DNA of 64,000 bases from Erysipelotrichales bacterium (GTDB taxonomy: Bacteria > Bacillota_I > Bacilli_A > Erysipelotrichales > Erysipelotrichaceae), in assembly GCA_910576345.1 (NCBI GenBank), contig CAJTIT010000010.1:25023-89022 (forward strand). The letters are read 5' to 3'. The notes under the pieces are model-generated. The model did not search any database. It worked only from the letters and a program-made list of their open reading frames with translations, and had not been told where the DNA came from. Every line of letters starts with the position of its first letter. Within the stretch, counting starts at the first letter, position 1. Shown here one piece after another: positions 9,316 through 18,953 of this stretch. A program made the position numbers and the translations under genes.

Positions 9316-10365
9316 ATGTCGGACAATAAGAAAAACGTACAATTGAATTTCAGTTTCATGGATACGTTCAATAATGTAGCGAAAGCAGTGGCAAATGTAA
9401 TCAAAAATCCACCAAAGGTAGAAATACCAAAAAATTCGACAGTAAAGACAACGCCGAAGAATGTCAATGAGATGACTCCAGATGAAATGATGGACGAAAT
9501 GAGAGCATGTACGTCCGATATGTTGGATGATTTTCAAACGATATTGGATTGGATAGGATTTATACCAACAATTGGAGATGCATTTGATCTTATAAACGGG
9601 ATCATCTATATCTTGCGAGGAAAGTATGTGGATGGGTTAATATCATTAGCATCGGCCGCATTATCCGTAGCAGCAGATGCGATATTGAAACCATTAAGAT
9701 ACGCCAAAAATGGAATAAAAGAAATCTTTGAAACAATTGTAAAGAAACTACCGGATTTACCATCAGCGGCAAGCAAAATATTAAAAGGATTAGCAAAAAC
9801 GGTAGATGGGTTATGGTTGGTAGGACGGAAGATAAAAGATTCAATCATCAAAGGAATCAATGCCGTTATTGAATTCATAGCAAAGCATACAAGAGAAGCA
9901 TATCAATCGATCAGAAGCAAACTTATAAAAGAAGTAAAAGAAACAGCAACTGAAGCTGCGACGAAAGGCGTAAAAGAAGCAACCGAGGATGTAATTGAAG
10001 ATAGTGTTCAAACCTCAGTGAAAAACGGGGTTAGCGATACAGCGATAAAGGGTGCTGGTGGACCTAAGAAGCCGGTAGATATAAACAATCCTGTTTTAGA
10101 TAATGTAAGAACAGGCAGTGCACTTAAAAGTGATGCACAACATGCATTTAATGATATCATTGATAATTATGCAGGGGATGCTACAAAATTCACATTAAAA
10201 GGTGGAGATGGGGTTTATCGTCCGCTTTATCAATTAGAAGGTTCTTTAAATGGAAAAAAGGGAATTTTTGAATGGATTATCGATCCTGATCCAGCAAAAG
10301 GAGTGACACATAGACGCTTTATTGAAAATGTGGGTATAACAGGTAAACCAAATGCTAGACCATAG
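9316..10365 (+). CDS. Orphan cassette D: complete pretoxin scaffold with unassigned toxin tip
   Basis: 349 residues; the frame is open from 9241 and includes NSPYANIGVKKA before ATG 9316, so the ATG is internal to the former RHS frame. This is the only complete copy of the scaffold: FSFMDTFNNVAKAV, an acidic helix (MTPDEMMDEMRAC), the pretoxin-TG-like IGFIPTIGDAFDLINGI, then helices to AIKGAGG at about residue 250. The tip has VRTGSALKSDAQHAFNDII, KGGDGVYRPLYQLEGSLNGK and GIFEWIIDP followed by THRRFI. I have seen this pattern in RHS and CdiA tips but cannot give its activity. An immunity gene follows after 11 bases. Confidence 0.82.
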   Translation: MSDNKKNVQLNFSFMDTFNNVAKAVANVIKNPPKVEIPKNSTVKTTPKNVNEMTPDEMMDEMRACTSDMLDDFQTILDWIGFIPTIGDAFDLINGIIYILRGKYVDGLISLASAALSVAADAILKPLRYAKNGIKEIFETIVKKLPDLPSAASKILKGLAKTVDGLWLVGRKIKDSIIKGINAVIEFIAKHTREAYQSIRSKLIKEVKETATEAATKGVKEATEDVIEDSVQTSVKNGVSDTAIKGAGGPKKPVDINNPVLDNVRTGSALKSDAQHAFNDIIDNYAGDATKFTLKGGDGVYRPLYQLEGSLNGKKGIFEWIIDPDPAKGVTHRRFIENVGITGKPNARP

Positions 10366-10376
10366 GAGGCTGAAAA

Positions 10377-10877
10377 ATGTATAATCTAGATATTTTTGAT
10401 GTATGCCAAATACAACCTACATGGAATGATATATATTTTGGATTAAAAAACAAGTTTTTAGAATTAGAAAGTGTAAGAGAGTACGCTGTTAGGTGTTTAG
10501 AGTCGAGCAATGAATATTCTGAGGAGATAACTGAATTAGCATTGATTAATGACGATATTTTAAATGTAATGGAAATTATAGAGAAAATTATAGGCAAAGA
10601 GCACAATACACAAAATGAGCTAACATCAATAAAATGGCAATATTGTATAATCAAAAGTTTATTGAATGAGAGATTGAATTTTGAGGAATTATCTGGTAAA
10701 TTAGATGTAATTTATGCTGATTTTCATTATCCTGAAGATATGGAAGAATTCATTTCTTATATGCCAATCAAAGATAATTATAATCCTACTGAGCATACTA
10801 AAGAAGAAAATGAAAAAAGGATACTTAGAAAAGTGTATGATTTTCTTGAAAAGAAAATGAATGAATTGAATGACTAA
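10377..10877 (+). CDS. Probable immunity protein of cassette D
   Basis: 166 residues, acidic, no signal or membrane segment. AGGAGG lies 6 bases before the ATG and only 11 bases separate it from the toxin stop, so the pair is translationally linked. Mostly helical by composition (ELESVREYAVRCLESS; FLEKKMNELND at the end). No family is recognised; the role comes from position. Confidence 0.72.
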   Translation: MYNLDIFDVCQIQPTWNDIYFGLKNKFLELESVREYAVRCLESSNEYSEEITELALINDDILNVMEIIEKIIGKEHNTQNELTSIKWQYCIIKSLLNERLNFEELSGKLDVIYADFHYPEDMEEFISYMPIKDNYNPTEHTKEENEKRILRKVYDFLEKKMNELND

Positions 10878-10913
10878 ATTGTAAAAAGCAATATTTGTAA
10901 GGAGTAAAGCAGA

Positions 10914-11178
10914 ATGTACTGTTAATAATAAAGAACCTTTAAAATATATAATCTAGTGTGGCGAAGATCTAAAGAACCGGTCTAATGAAAGAAAGAAGTA
11001 ACTTTACAAAAACTTAAAGAAATGTTAGCAGTTATTGAAAGAAGATAGTTGCCACTAAATGAGGAAAGATATTAAAATTCAAATGCTAATGCATTTACAG
11101 TATGGGGATGGGATATGCAAATTCTATAGAATTATTCATATTACTAACCAATTAAATAATGATTATGAAGAGTTGTAA
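10914..11178 (+). pseudogene. Decayed second immunity-type gene of cassette D
   Basis: A good ribosome site (AAGGAG) and an ATG at 10914 are followed by a broken but coherent coding sequence. Joining frames gives NNKEPLKYII, then CGEDLKNRSNERKK, VTLQKLKEMLAVIERR, LPLNEERY, NSNANAFTVWGWDMQ and FYRIIHITNQLNNDYEEL ending at 11178. At least three in-frame stops and two frameshifts interrupt about 85 codons. Sitting behind a toxin-immunity pair and before repeat R4, it is most likely a former immunity gene. Confidence 0.55.
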
Positions 11179-11218
11179 TAGTTATAAGTTTGTATAGATG
11201 TTTTAGTATACATTTTTT

Positions 11219-11368
11219 TCTACCAATCCCTACTTAAAAGATTTATAATTAAGTAGGGATTTTCCCTATCGTTAGGTCTTTGAAAACTACATAAAGATTT
11301 TGTTTTATAAAAATTGCATTGGAAAGATTGTTTCTTAATGAAAATGTCTAAATTACCATAACAAAAAA
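11219..11368 (+). repeat. Cassette-boundary repeat R4 with hairpin
   Basis: Fourth copy. The hairpin is at 11225-11261 with perfect 13-base arms. The flank has TACCAATCCC instead of the usual CTAGCAATCCC. It ends at ATTACCATAACA, and the long RHS copy of cassette E starts at 11371. Confidence 0.85.
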
Positions 11369-11370
11369 GA

Positions 11371-14178
11371 TTGTTTAAACAAGACGAATTGGGTAATCAA
11401 ACACACTACAAATACGATAAGAAAAATCAAGTCATAGAAACCAAAGATGCCCTGGGACGTATCGAAAAACAAGAATATGATTACCAAGGATTTACCACAA
11501 CGTATACGTATAACGACAAACTCCAACTCATCAAACAAACAGACAAGCTTGGTGGCGTCACAACGATCACCTATGATAAAAAAGGAAAACCAGCACAAGT
11601 CAAATTAGATGATGGATCCATCTATCAAAAAGAATACGATCTGTATGGAAGAGTCGTCAAGGAAATCGATCCAAAAGGCAATGCGAAAGAAATGAGATAT
11701 GATGCCTTAGGGAATGTGATCGAAGAAGTACATCCATATAAAACGATCATCAATGTGTATGATGATAAAGGAAACCTGAAACAAGTCAAAGAAAACAATC
11801 GATTGGTCACAAACAATACATATGACAAATACAATCAATTGATCTTAACGAATGACGCATTGAATCAGCCTACTTATCATACCTATGATCAATATGGAAG
11901 AAAGATGGAAACATTCGATAAAGGAATCGAAACGACATATGCATATGATAATCGAAACAATTTGATTCAAGAGATCCAAAACGGAGAAAAGATCATCACA
12001 TATCGATACGATATCTTAGGAAGAGAAGTCGAACAGAAGATCAATGATGTCATTATATCCAAGACAAGTTATGACAAAATCGGAAATCAAACAGAAACAT
12101 ATGATTTAGGAATTAAAAAACGTTATCAATATGATTCCAGAAACCGATTGATCAAAGATCTTTCACAGACAAGCGAAAACAAATTTGTCGTAACCAAAGA
12201 AATGAAATACGATAAGAGCGGAAATGTGAAAGAAGAAATCAACGGAGAAGACGATCGTATTCAATACACGTATGACGCCAATAACAATGTCACAAGTAAG
12301 ACAGATGGAAATGGCAATACAGAAAAGTATGCATACGACAAACTAAATCAGTTGGTGACCGTAGAAACGGCAAATGATCGTATCATTCATTATCAATACG
12401 ATGAAAACGGAAACAAAAGCGCAGAGTTCTTCAACGATCAGGAAACGAGATATCGCTATGATAAAGCGGATCGCTTGATTGAAGAAAGCGATGCGACAGG
12501 TAGTGAAACGACAACGTATGATGCATTTGACAATGTGATCACATTCAAACAAAAGAACGGAACGATCATTGAACAAGAATACGATGCATTGAATCGTATG
12601 ACAAGAATGAACGATCGAGTGTTCACCTATGATAAACAAGATCACATCATCGAAGTAAAGAATGCGATTGGATCACTGTCCATGACGTATGATGCATTCG
12701 GCAATCTGATCGAAACAACGGATCCCAATGATTCAACGGTACAGTATACATATGATATCCAAGGCAATAAGACAAGTATCACATATCCAAACGGAGAAGT
12801 CGTATCTTATACCTATAATGAACGCAATCAATTGATGCAGGTAAGTAAGAATGAACGAGTCCTTGCGATGTATCAATATGATATTCGAGGAAACGTAGCG
12901 AAACTTACCCAAGACAACATTGAAACAAGTTATACCTATGACAATGCGGAACGAGTGACAAGGTATCTGACGAAACAGGATGGAAAGATCATCCATGATC
13001 GAACCTATACATTTGATCATAATGACTACATCATCAAAGAAGTCGTCAATGGAAAAGCAAACATCTATACGTACAATGAAAATGATGAGCTATCAAGCAG
13101 TGAGAAATATATCGACGGAAAACTGATTAAAACAACGTATCAATTTGACATATACGGAAACAGAGTAGAGTCATCAAGTGATGGAACCTATAAGAAGTCA
13201 AGCTATAATGAAAAGAATCAATTAACCAAGATAGAAACAGAAAAAGGAAACAACTATTTCCACTATGATAAGAATGGAAATATCACAGCGATCTATTATG
13301 ATGATGGATACAAGGAATCCTTCAAATATGATGACTATAATCAATTGATAACGATCAAGAACAATTTGGATAAAACGATATCGTATGCGTATGATGGAAT
13401 GGGAGAGCGTATATCCCAGCATGAGCAAGACGATACGATCTATCAATTGAAGTCATATTATGAGGTAAGCGAAGAACTCAACCTGCAGGATTATCGAGAT
13501 GGCTTGGAAGAGTCAGATATGGAGGAGGCCTTTGCGGCATTAAAAGCGCAGGCAAAAGCAAGACAAGACAATCGAGGATGTACAGTCACAGAAACAAAGT
13601 ATCGCACCCATACCTATCAAAAAGAAGATATCGACAAGATCTATGTATTGGATCGATCAGTAGAATATAGTCAAATCTTACAGGAAGGCGAAGAACAAAT
13701 CATTTATGGATTGGCAAGACTGGAAAGTGAAGACACAAAATACATAACTGGAGTCAATGACACGATCAATCTAAGCATCACAGAGAATGAAGTAACAGAG
13801 TATACCTATGATGATTATGGCAACAGCGAAGATATAGAAGAAGGCTTTGGATACAACGGAGAGCATAAAGATCGAAGTGGACTGATTTATCTAAGAGCGA
13901 GATATTACAATCCAAGGATCGGAAGGTTCTTACAGATCGACTCTTATAAGGGAGAAGACAATGCATTAGCGACGAAGAACCGCTATACGTATGTGGCAAA
14001 CAATCCTTATAAGTATGATGATCCTAGTGGACATAAACTTAAAGATTTTTTACAAGTCGGAAAAAATTTTGTAAAACCATCCATATCACAGTATGCATTG
14101 GATTTAGCAAATACTGCAAGAAATACGATATTGGATAAACGGATACAAGAAGTTAAGAATACAAAAGTTACAAATTAA
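11371..14178 (+). CDS. Cassette E: long 5'-truncated RHS copy ended by an internal stop
   Basis: 935 residues from TTG 11371, directly behind R4; no N-terminal secretion region and no ribosome site. It is collinear and in places almost identical with the resident RHS from about 1060 to 3798, except for a deletion of about 33 residues near 11480 (KQEYDYQGFTTTYTY). It contains the full core (LIYLRARYYNP) and DDPSG, then the E/G connector (HKLKDFLQVGKNFVKPSI). A TAA at 14176 stops the frame inside the connector. The frame continues beyond it to 14550, so the toxin tip has been cut off by a point change. It could serve as a recombination donor. Confidence 0.85.
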   Translation: MFKQDELGNQTHYKYDKKNQVIETKDALGRIEKQEYDYQGFTTTYTYNDKLQLIKQTDKLGGVTTITYDKKGKPAQVKLDDGSIYQKEYDLYGRVVKEIDPKGNAKEMRYDALGNVIEEVHPYKTIINVYDDKGNLKQVKENNRLVTNNTYDKYNQLILTNDALNQPTYHTYDQYGRKMETFDKGIETTYAYDNRNNLIQEIQNGEKIITYRYDILGREVEQKINDVIISKTSYDKIGNQTETYDLGIKKRYQYDSRNRLIKDLSQTSENKFVVTKEMKYDKSGNVKEEINGEDDRIQYTYDANNNVTSKTDGNGNTEKYAYDKLNQLVTVETANDRIIHYQYDENGNKSAEFFNDQETRYRYDKADRLIEESDATGSETTTYDAFDNVITFKQKNGTIIEQEYDALNRMTRMNDRVFTYDKQDHIIEVKNAIGSLSMTYDAFGNLIETTDPNDSTVQYTYDIQGNKTSITYPNGEVVSYTYNERNQLMQVSKNERVLAMYQYDIRGNVAKLTQDNIETSYTYDNAERVTRYLTKQDGKIIHDRTYTFDHNDYIIKEVVNGKANIYTYNENDELSSSEKYIDGKLIKTTYQFDIYGNRVESSSDGTYKKSSYNEKNQLTKIETEKGNNYFHYDKNGNITAIYYDDGYKESFKYDDYNQLITIKNNLDKTISYAYDGMGERISQHEQDDTIYQLKSYYEVSEELNLQDYRDGLEESDMEEAFAALKAQAKARQDNRGCTVTETKYRTHTYQKEDIDKIYVLDRSVEYSQILQEGEEQIIYGLARLESEDTKYITGVNDTINLSITENEVTEYTYDDYGNSEDIEEGFGYNGEHKDRSGLIYLRARYYNPRIGRFLQIDSYKGEDNALATKNRYTYVANNPYKYDDPSGHKLKDFLQVGKNFVKPSISQYALDLANTARNTILDKRIQEVKNTKVTN

Positions 14179-14268
14179 CAAGAGGCAGCAGAAAAAGCAG
14201 CTAAACTACTGAATTTATCACTGAAGCGTTCGATAACAGTTTTTAAACCAAAACCGTGCCCACGTAAA

Positions 14269-14550
14269 TTGGAATGGTGGGAAGAAGCATTTATCGGTTT
14301 AGGAAATGGAATACAGGATTTCGGCAATGGGGTTAAAAAAGGGGTAGAAACAGTAGTTAGGCCTGATGGCAGAATTGAATATGTAGCACGTGGATATATT
14401 AGTGATAAAGAAGGTGCATTTCATATCACAACAAAAGGTAATAGAATTATTCATAGATCATTTTTTGAAGTTAAGGAATGGAATAAATTTATAAAAAACA
14501 AAGATTTACCTTCTTTTGATCAATTACCCCATTTAAAAAAAGGAGAATAA
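14269..14550 (+). CDS. Cassette E toxin tip, severed from its RHS by a stop codon
   Basis: Same frame as the preceding RHS; open from 14179 right after TAA 14176. The first listed start (TTG 14269) has no ribosome site. The sequence after the stop (QEAAEKAAKLLNLSLK) matches the connector of cassette G, showing that the stop is secondary. The tip has WWEEAFIGLGNGIQDFGNGV, GRIEYVARGYISD, FHITTKGNRIIHRSFFEV and ends LPSFDQLPHLKKGE. The two histidines in FHITT and IHRSF could be catalytic; no family is assigned. Confidence 0.6.
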   Translation: MEWWEEAFIGLGNGIQDFGNGVKKGVETVVRPDGRIEYVARGYISDKEGAFHITTKGNRIIHRSFFEVKEWNKFIKNKDLPSFDQLPHLKKGE

Positions 14551-14552
14551 AG

Positions 14553-15194
14553 ATGGGAAAATATTATTATGAAGTATCAGGTGAGTATGATCTTGATTTA
14601 CTAATGAAAAAGGATGATAAGATCGTTCATAACGGTAGCGCATTGGGAATTGTATCTTATTGGAACAATAGGGTTGAGACTAATTTGAATTATGGAAAGA
14701 AATATCGTTTTCTAAGTGAATTTAAAGTAATGGATGATTTGATTATTTTAGTACCGATGAAAGATTATCTTTATAGTTCAGATTATCAATATATGCCTCT
14801 TGTGTTTGAGCCAGAAGAATTCCAGCAGCTTATTCAAAATAGTTATATAGATGACGACATTGTTCATTATATACCACAAATAAATAAGGAAGATATTTTT
14901 AATCTTTTTTTGGTACGCTTTCGATTAGAGTGTGACATGATGGAAATGCTCAGTTTCAAAAATATTATTGATAGTATAGTTGCAAGTTCTGAAGGAACTG
15001 ATAAAGTAATTACTTTGTTACAGAGCTTTTTATACAGCAAAAAGCTTCATTTAAGAAAATTAGATCATAACATAACTACAATTGCATTATATATTGATAT
15101 TTCAGACAAGATTTATGAATGGAATACAGTATACAAAGTAGATGAAACGTATTATCTGGAAATCGCTGATAAATATGCGATAGAAATCTGCTAA
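14553..15194 (+). CDS. Probable immunity protein of cassette E
   Basis: 213 residues, cytoplasmic, acidic. AAAGGAG lies just before ATG 14553 and overlaps the end of the toxin tip, so the ribosome site is intact although the toxin is broken. It opens KYYYEVSGEYDLDLLMK. No family is recognised. Confidence 0.7.
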   Translation: MGKYYYEVSGEYDLDLLMKKDDKIVHNGSALGIVSYWNNRVETNLNYGKKYRFLSEFKVMDDLIILVPMKDYLYSSDYQYMPLVFEPEEFQQLIQNSYIDDDIVHYIPQINKEDIFNLFLVRFRLECDMMEMLSFKNIIDSIVASSEGTDKVITLLQSFLYSKKLHLRKLDHNITTIALYIDISDKIYEWNTVYKVDETYYLEIADKYAIEIC

Positions 15195-15262
15195 AAAGAA
15201 TTTGAAAATTATTAGTTTAAATTATCCTTTTTTTGATGTCACTATCTTAGTATACTATTTTG

Positions 15263-15414
15263 CTAGCAATCCCTACTTAAAAGAATTATAATTAAGTAGG
15301 GATTTTCCTTACTGATCGGTCTTTGAAAACTTAATAAAGATTTTGTATTCTGAAAATTGTATTAGAAAGATTGTTTCTTAATAAAAATGCTTATCATCAT
15401 AACATAAAGAAAAG
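15263..15414 (+). repeat. Cassette-boundary repeat R5 with hairpin
   Basis: Fifth copy. The hairpin is at 15268-15304 with perfect 13-base arms. The distal end reads TCATCATAACATAAAGAAAAG, then the RHS fragment of cassette F begins with a TTCAGAAAATAATGA stretch that also follows R1. Confidence 0.85.
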
Positions 15415-16508
15415 CAATTCACTTCAGAAAATAATGACAACATCGTCAAAGAAACCGTAAATGGTAAAGCAAACCTTTATACGTACAATGAAAACGATGA
15501 ACTGTCAAGCAGTGAGAAATATATCTGTGGACTATTGATCAAAACGACGTATCAGTTTGACATATATGGAAACAGAGTAGAAGCAACCAGTGATGGAACT
15601 TATAAGAAATCTTCATATAATGATAAGAATCAATTAACAACGATCAAGAACAATCTGGATAAGACGATCACATATGAATATGACGGTATGGGAGAGCGTA
15701 TATCCCAACATGAAGAAGACGATGAGATCTATCAACTGAAGTCATATTATGAGGTAAGCGAAGAACTCAACCTGCAGGATTATCGAGACGGCTTGGAAGA
15801 ATCCAATATGGATGAAGCATTTGCGGCATTAAAAGCCAGGCAAAAGCAAGACAAGACAATCGAGGATGTACAGTCAAGGAAACGAAGTATCGGACCCATA
15901 CCTATCAAAAGGAAGATATCGATAAGTTCTATGTATTGGATCGATCAGTAGAATATAGTCAAATCTTACAGGAAGGCGAAGAACAAAGCGTATATGGCTT
16001 AACCAGACTGGAAAGTGAAGATACAAAATATATAACCGGAGTCAATGACACGATCAATCTAAGCATCACAGAGAATGAAGTAACAGAGTATACCTATGAT
16101 GATTATGGCAACAGTGAAGATATAGAAGAAGGTTTTGGATACAATGGAGAGCATAAAGATCGAAGTGGATTGATCTATCTAAGAGCGAGATATTACAATC
16201 CAAGAATCGGAAGGTTCTTACAGATTGACTCTTATAAGGGAGAAGACAATGCATTAGCGACGAAGAACCGCTATACGTATGTGGCAATCCATATAAGTAT
16301 GATGATCCAAGTGGTAATGCATACCAAAGCAATGGTAAATAAAAACACTTCTTCTAAAAAGCTAGGCACAATTGCTGGAGTTTTGGCAATGGTACAGGTT
16401 GGAGCTAATGTGGCTAAACAAGGAATTGCGGCATTGACAGCAGAACAGGAAAGAAAAAAGAGGAGAAAGAGAGGAAAAAGGAAAGAACCAAAGCGTTTAA
16501 TTATATGA
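15415..16508 (+). pseudogene. Cassette F: RHS 3' fragment with several frameshifts
   Basis: It encodes the last YD repeats, acidic linker, core and DDPSG junction in pieces. Compared with the resident gene it lacks one base near 15837 (GCGCAGG became GCCAGG), four bases near 16284 (within VANNPYK) and two near 16340. The last two together restore the frame, so KNTSSKK and LAMVQVG read normally again. A further shift lies in the purine run at about 16460. The fragment therefore yields separate frames 15535-15951 and 15936-16508. It cannot make an intact protein, but as DNA it stays homologous to the resident 3' end. Confidence 0.8.
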
Positions 16509-17185
16509 ACGATACATCTGTCACAAAAGGTCCAGTAGTTTACAACGGTGTAGAAGCAACAGGATCCATCATAATAGGCGGGGTATTCTTTTTCGCTGGA
16601 TTGAGCGGAAGGGTTGGAGGATATGCAATGAACGGAGTATCATTGATAAGTATACTCAAGGATTGGCCAGCATCGCCTAAAACGCAACCTGAGATTGTAG
16701 TATATCCTTGTCCCAAAAAAAGTGATGCTAGGGGAAGCACTTATAATCCAAACCCAATGGCAGGAGGAAGAACTTTTGAATATCTAAATGGAACGATAAA
16801 AAAAGCACCGCCTGTGACAGATAAAGATAATTGGTATTTAAGATATTTATTAAAATTATCAAGAGAACAACTGGAATACGCCAATGATCTAGCAAAGATA
16901 TTAATTGCACTATCAGCATTAGTATTATCATTACCATTAGGGTGTGCACCGGGAGCAATCAATCTGGCGGCTGATGTGGCCATGACATATGCGGAATTTG
17001 CGTTCGAATGTATCAGTGAAGTAGCAGTAGGAATAAATAGTTCACGTCAGATAGATTCGGAAATAGATTATGCATTATGTTATCATTTCGTAGATGGATA
17101 TAATTCATCCATGTGGTTTGATGCTTATTTTAATAAGGAAGGAAAATTAGTCGCAAAATCAAAACCAATTGTGTTTACAAACTAA
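16505..17185 (+). CDS. Orphan cassette F toxin tip, paralogue of the resident tip
   Basis: 226 residues; its ATG overlaps the stop of the preceding frame (ATGA). The N-terminal part (VEATGSIIIGGVFFFAGLSGRVGGY) is hydrophobic. From about residue 75 it parallels the resident cassette A tip: MAGGRTFEYLNGTIKKAP, LRYLLKLSREQLEYANDLAKI, a second hydrophobic segment, RQIDSEIDYAL and YHFVDGYNSSMWF, ending KSKPIVFTN. Activity is unknown; the hydrophobic hairpin suggests action on membranes. The matching lipoprotein gene follows. Confidence 0.75.
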   Translation: MNDTSVTKGPVVYNGVEATGSIIIGGVFFFAGLSGRVGGYAMNGVSLISILKDWPASPKTQPEIVVYPCPKKSDARGSTYNPNPMAGGRTFEYLNGTIKKAPPVTDKDNWYLRYLLKLSREQLEYANDLAKILIALSALVLSLPLGCAPGAINLAADVAMTYAEFAFECISEVAVGINSSRQIDSEIDYALCYHFVDGYNSSMWFDAYFNKEGKLVAKSKPIVFTN

Positions 17186-17216
17186 AAAATATGCGAATGA
17201 AAGGAAAAAAAGAAAT

Positions 17217-18029
17217 ATGAAAAAAGCATTATTAGGAATGATTTTAATAATAATTCTATGTGGATGTCAAAGTAAAATAGAAGCCGTAACCTATTTAGAC
17301 AAAGATATAGATACATTTGGTAGTGAAAAAAGTATAAATGATCTGAAAGTAAATGATGATTATAAAGAAATTGATATTGAAGAAGGATATCAAGAATATA
17401 CAGATATCATTACTCAATTTAAAAAAGCAGAAGGATTTTATGCAGATATGTATGATATCTATTTTAATGAAGATAACCTTTATAAAATTGATCATAGCAT
17501 TTATTCTATTAATGATTATGGTTTAGATAAAATGGAGGCAAATGTTAGTATAACAAATTTGACTGAAAATAATACACTTAATGCATATATAAAAAATGGA
17601 GAGTATTATCTTATACAAAATAATGAGAAAATGCACTTGAAATGGTCTTTTAATCATCTTTTGATATATGAGAGTTTTGCATTTTTAAATATAAAAACTA
17701 ATTATATTAAGAAATTATACAAAATGAACAAGGATGACTCTATCTTCTATCGTTTTGAAATTGATGTTCCAGATGGTGATTCTGAAGATTTCTTTGGTAA
17801 AGGTTCAGGGAGAGAAGGGGATGATAATTTAAAAAATATAGTAATCATTATGAAAACTAATTTAAAACACGAGATATTAAGTTCAAATGTTTATTATTAT
17901 TATAAGTATAATGATGGTGATCAGTCTTTGGTTATACAAGAAACTAAGTTTGAAAACTTTAAAAAGCAATTGATTAATTATCCTGAGGATATGGAAACAT
18001 GGCCAATTGTTAATAAAGATTCTGAATAA
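17217..18029 (+). CDS. Putative lipoprotein immunity protein of cassette F
   Basis: 270 residues from ATG 17217, chosen because GGA-rich sequence precedes it and the following MKKALLGMILIIILCGC is a clean lipoprotein signal; an open frame extends upstream to 17169 but would bury the signal. Paralogous throughout to the cassette A lipoprotein (INGLKVNDDYKEIDI-type block, NHLLI, final WPIVNKDSE). It ends 6 bases before repeat R6. Confidence 0.8.
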   Translation: MKKALLGMILIIILCGCQSKIEAVTYLDKDIDTFGSEKSINDLKVNDDYKEIDIEEGYQEYTDIITQFKKAEGFYADMYDIYFNEDNLYKIDHSIYSINDYGLDKMEANVSITNLTENNTLNAYIKNGEYYLIQNNEKMHLKWSFNHLLIYESFAFLNIKTNYIKKLYKMNKDDSIFYRFEIDVPDGDSEDFFGKGSGREGDDNLKNIVIIMKTNLKHEILSSNVYYYYKYNDGDQSLVIQETKFENFKKQLINYPEDMETWPIVNKDSE

Positions 18030-18035
18030 TACCCT

Positions 18036-18192
18036 CTAGCAACCCCTACTGAAAAGGAATATAATTAAGTAGGGATTTTCCCCATTGTTTGGTCTTTGAA
18101 AATCTAATAAAGTATGTACTGTAAACTTAAAAAATGTATTGGACTGAAGTTTTTTAATAAAAGTGTTCAAATCATCATAACGTGAAGAAAAG
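18036..18192 (+). repeat. Cassette-boundary repeat R6 with hairpin
   Basis: Sixth copy, more diverged. The hairpin is at 18041-18077 with arms AACCCCTACT and AGTAGGGATT. The distal part (GTATTGGACTGAAGTTTTTTAAT) differs from the usual AGAAAGATTGTTTCTT block. Confidence 0.8.
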
Positions 18193-18953
18193 ATCACATT
18201 TGACAAAGCAGGCAAAAGCAAGACAACCGAGGATGTACGGTAACAGAAACAAAGTATCGCACCCATACCTATCAAAAAGAAGATGTCGATAAGAACTATG
18301 TATTGGATCGATCAGTAGAATACTCTCAGATCTTACAAGAAGGTAACGAACAAAGCGTATATGGCTTAACCAGACTGGAAAGTGAAGATACAAAATACAT
18401 CACCGGAGTCAATGACACGATCAATCTAAGCATCAAAGACAATGAAGTAACAGAGTATACCTATGATGATTATGGCAACAGTGAAGATATCGAAGAAGGC
18501 TTTGGATACAACGGAGAGCATAAAGATCGAAGTGGATTGATCTATCTAAGAGCGAGATATTACAATCCAAGGATCGGAAGGTTCTTACAGATCGACTCTT
18601 ATAAGGGAGAAGACAATGCATTAGCGACAAAGAATCGCTATACGTATTTGGCAAACAATCCATATAAGTATGAAGATCCAAGTGGGCATAAACTTAAAGA
18701 TTTTTTACAAGTCGGAAAAAATTTTGTAAAACCATCCATACCACAGTATGTATTGGATTTAGCAAATACTGCAAGAAATACGATATTGGATAAACAGATA
18801 GAGAAAGCCAAGAATACCAAGGCAACAAACCCAATAGAGGCAGTACGAAAAGCAGGGAAGCTAGCTAAATTAAGTCTACAAAAAGCAACGCCTGGCTTTA
18901 TACCCCAGCCATGCCAAAAAAGAGTTGGTGGGAGACAGGCTGTGATTTTGTAA
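18193..18953 (+). pseudogene. Cassette G: RHS core fragment ending in a frameshift
   Basis: It starts in the acidic linker (KARQ, with a 5-base deletion near 18218) and runs through the core and DPSG to the E/G connector (HKLKDFLQVGKNFVKPSIPQY). TTG 18303 is the first possible start; no ribosome site. At about 18913-18915 one C appears to be missing: PQPC followed by KKSWWETG is split between two frames, whereas cassette E reads PCPRKLEWWEE in one frame. The fragment then runs out of frame to 18953. Confidence 0.75.
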
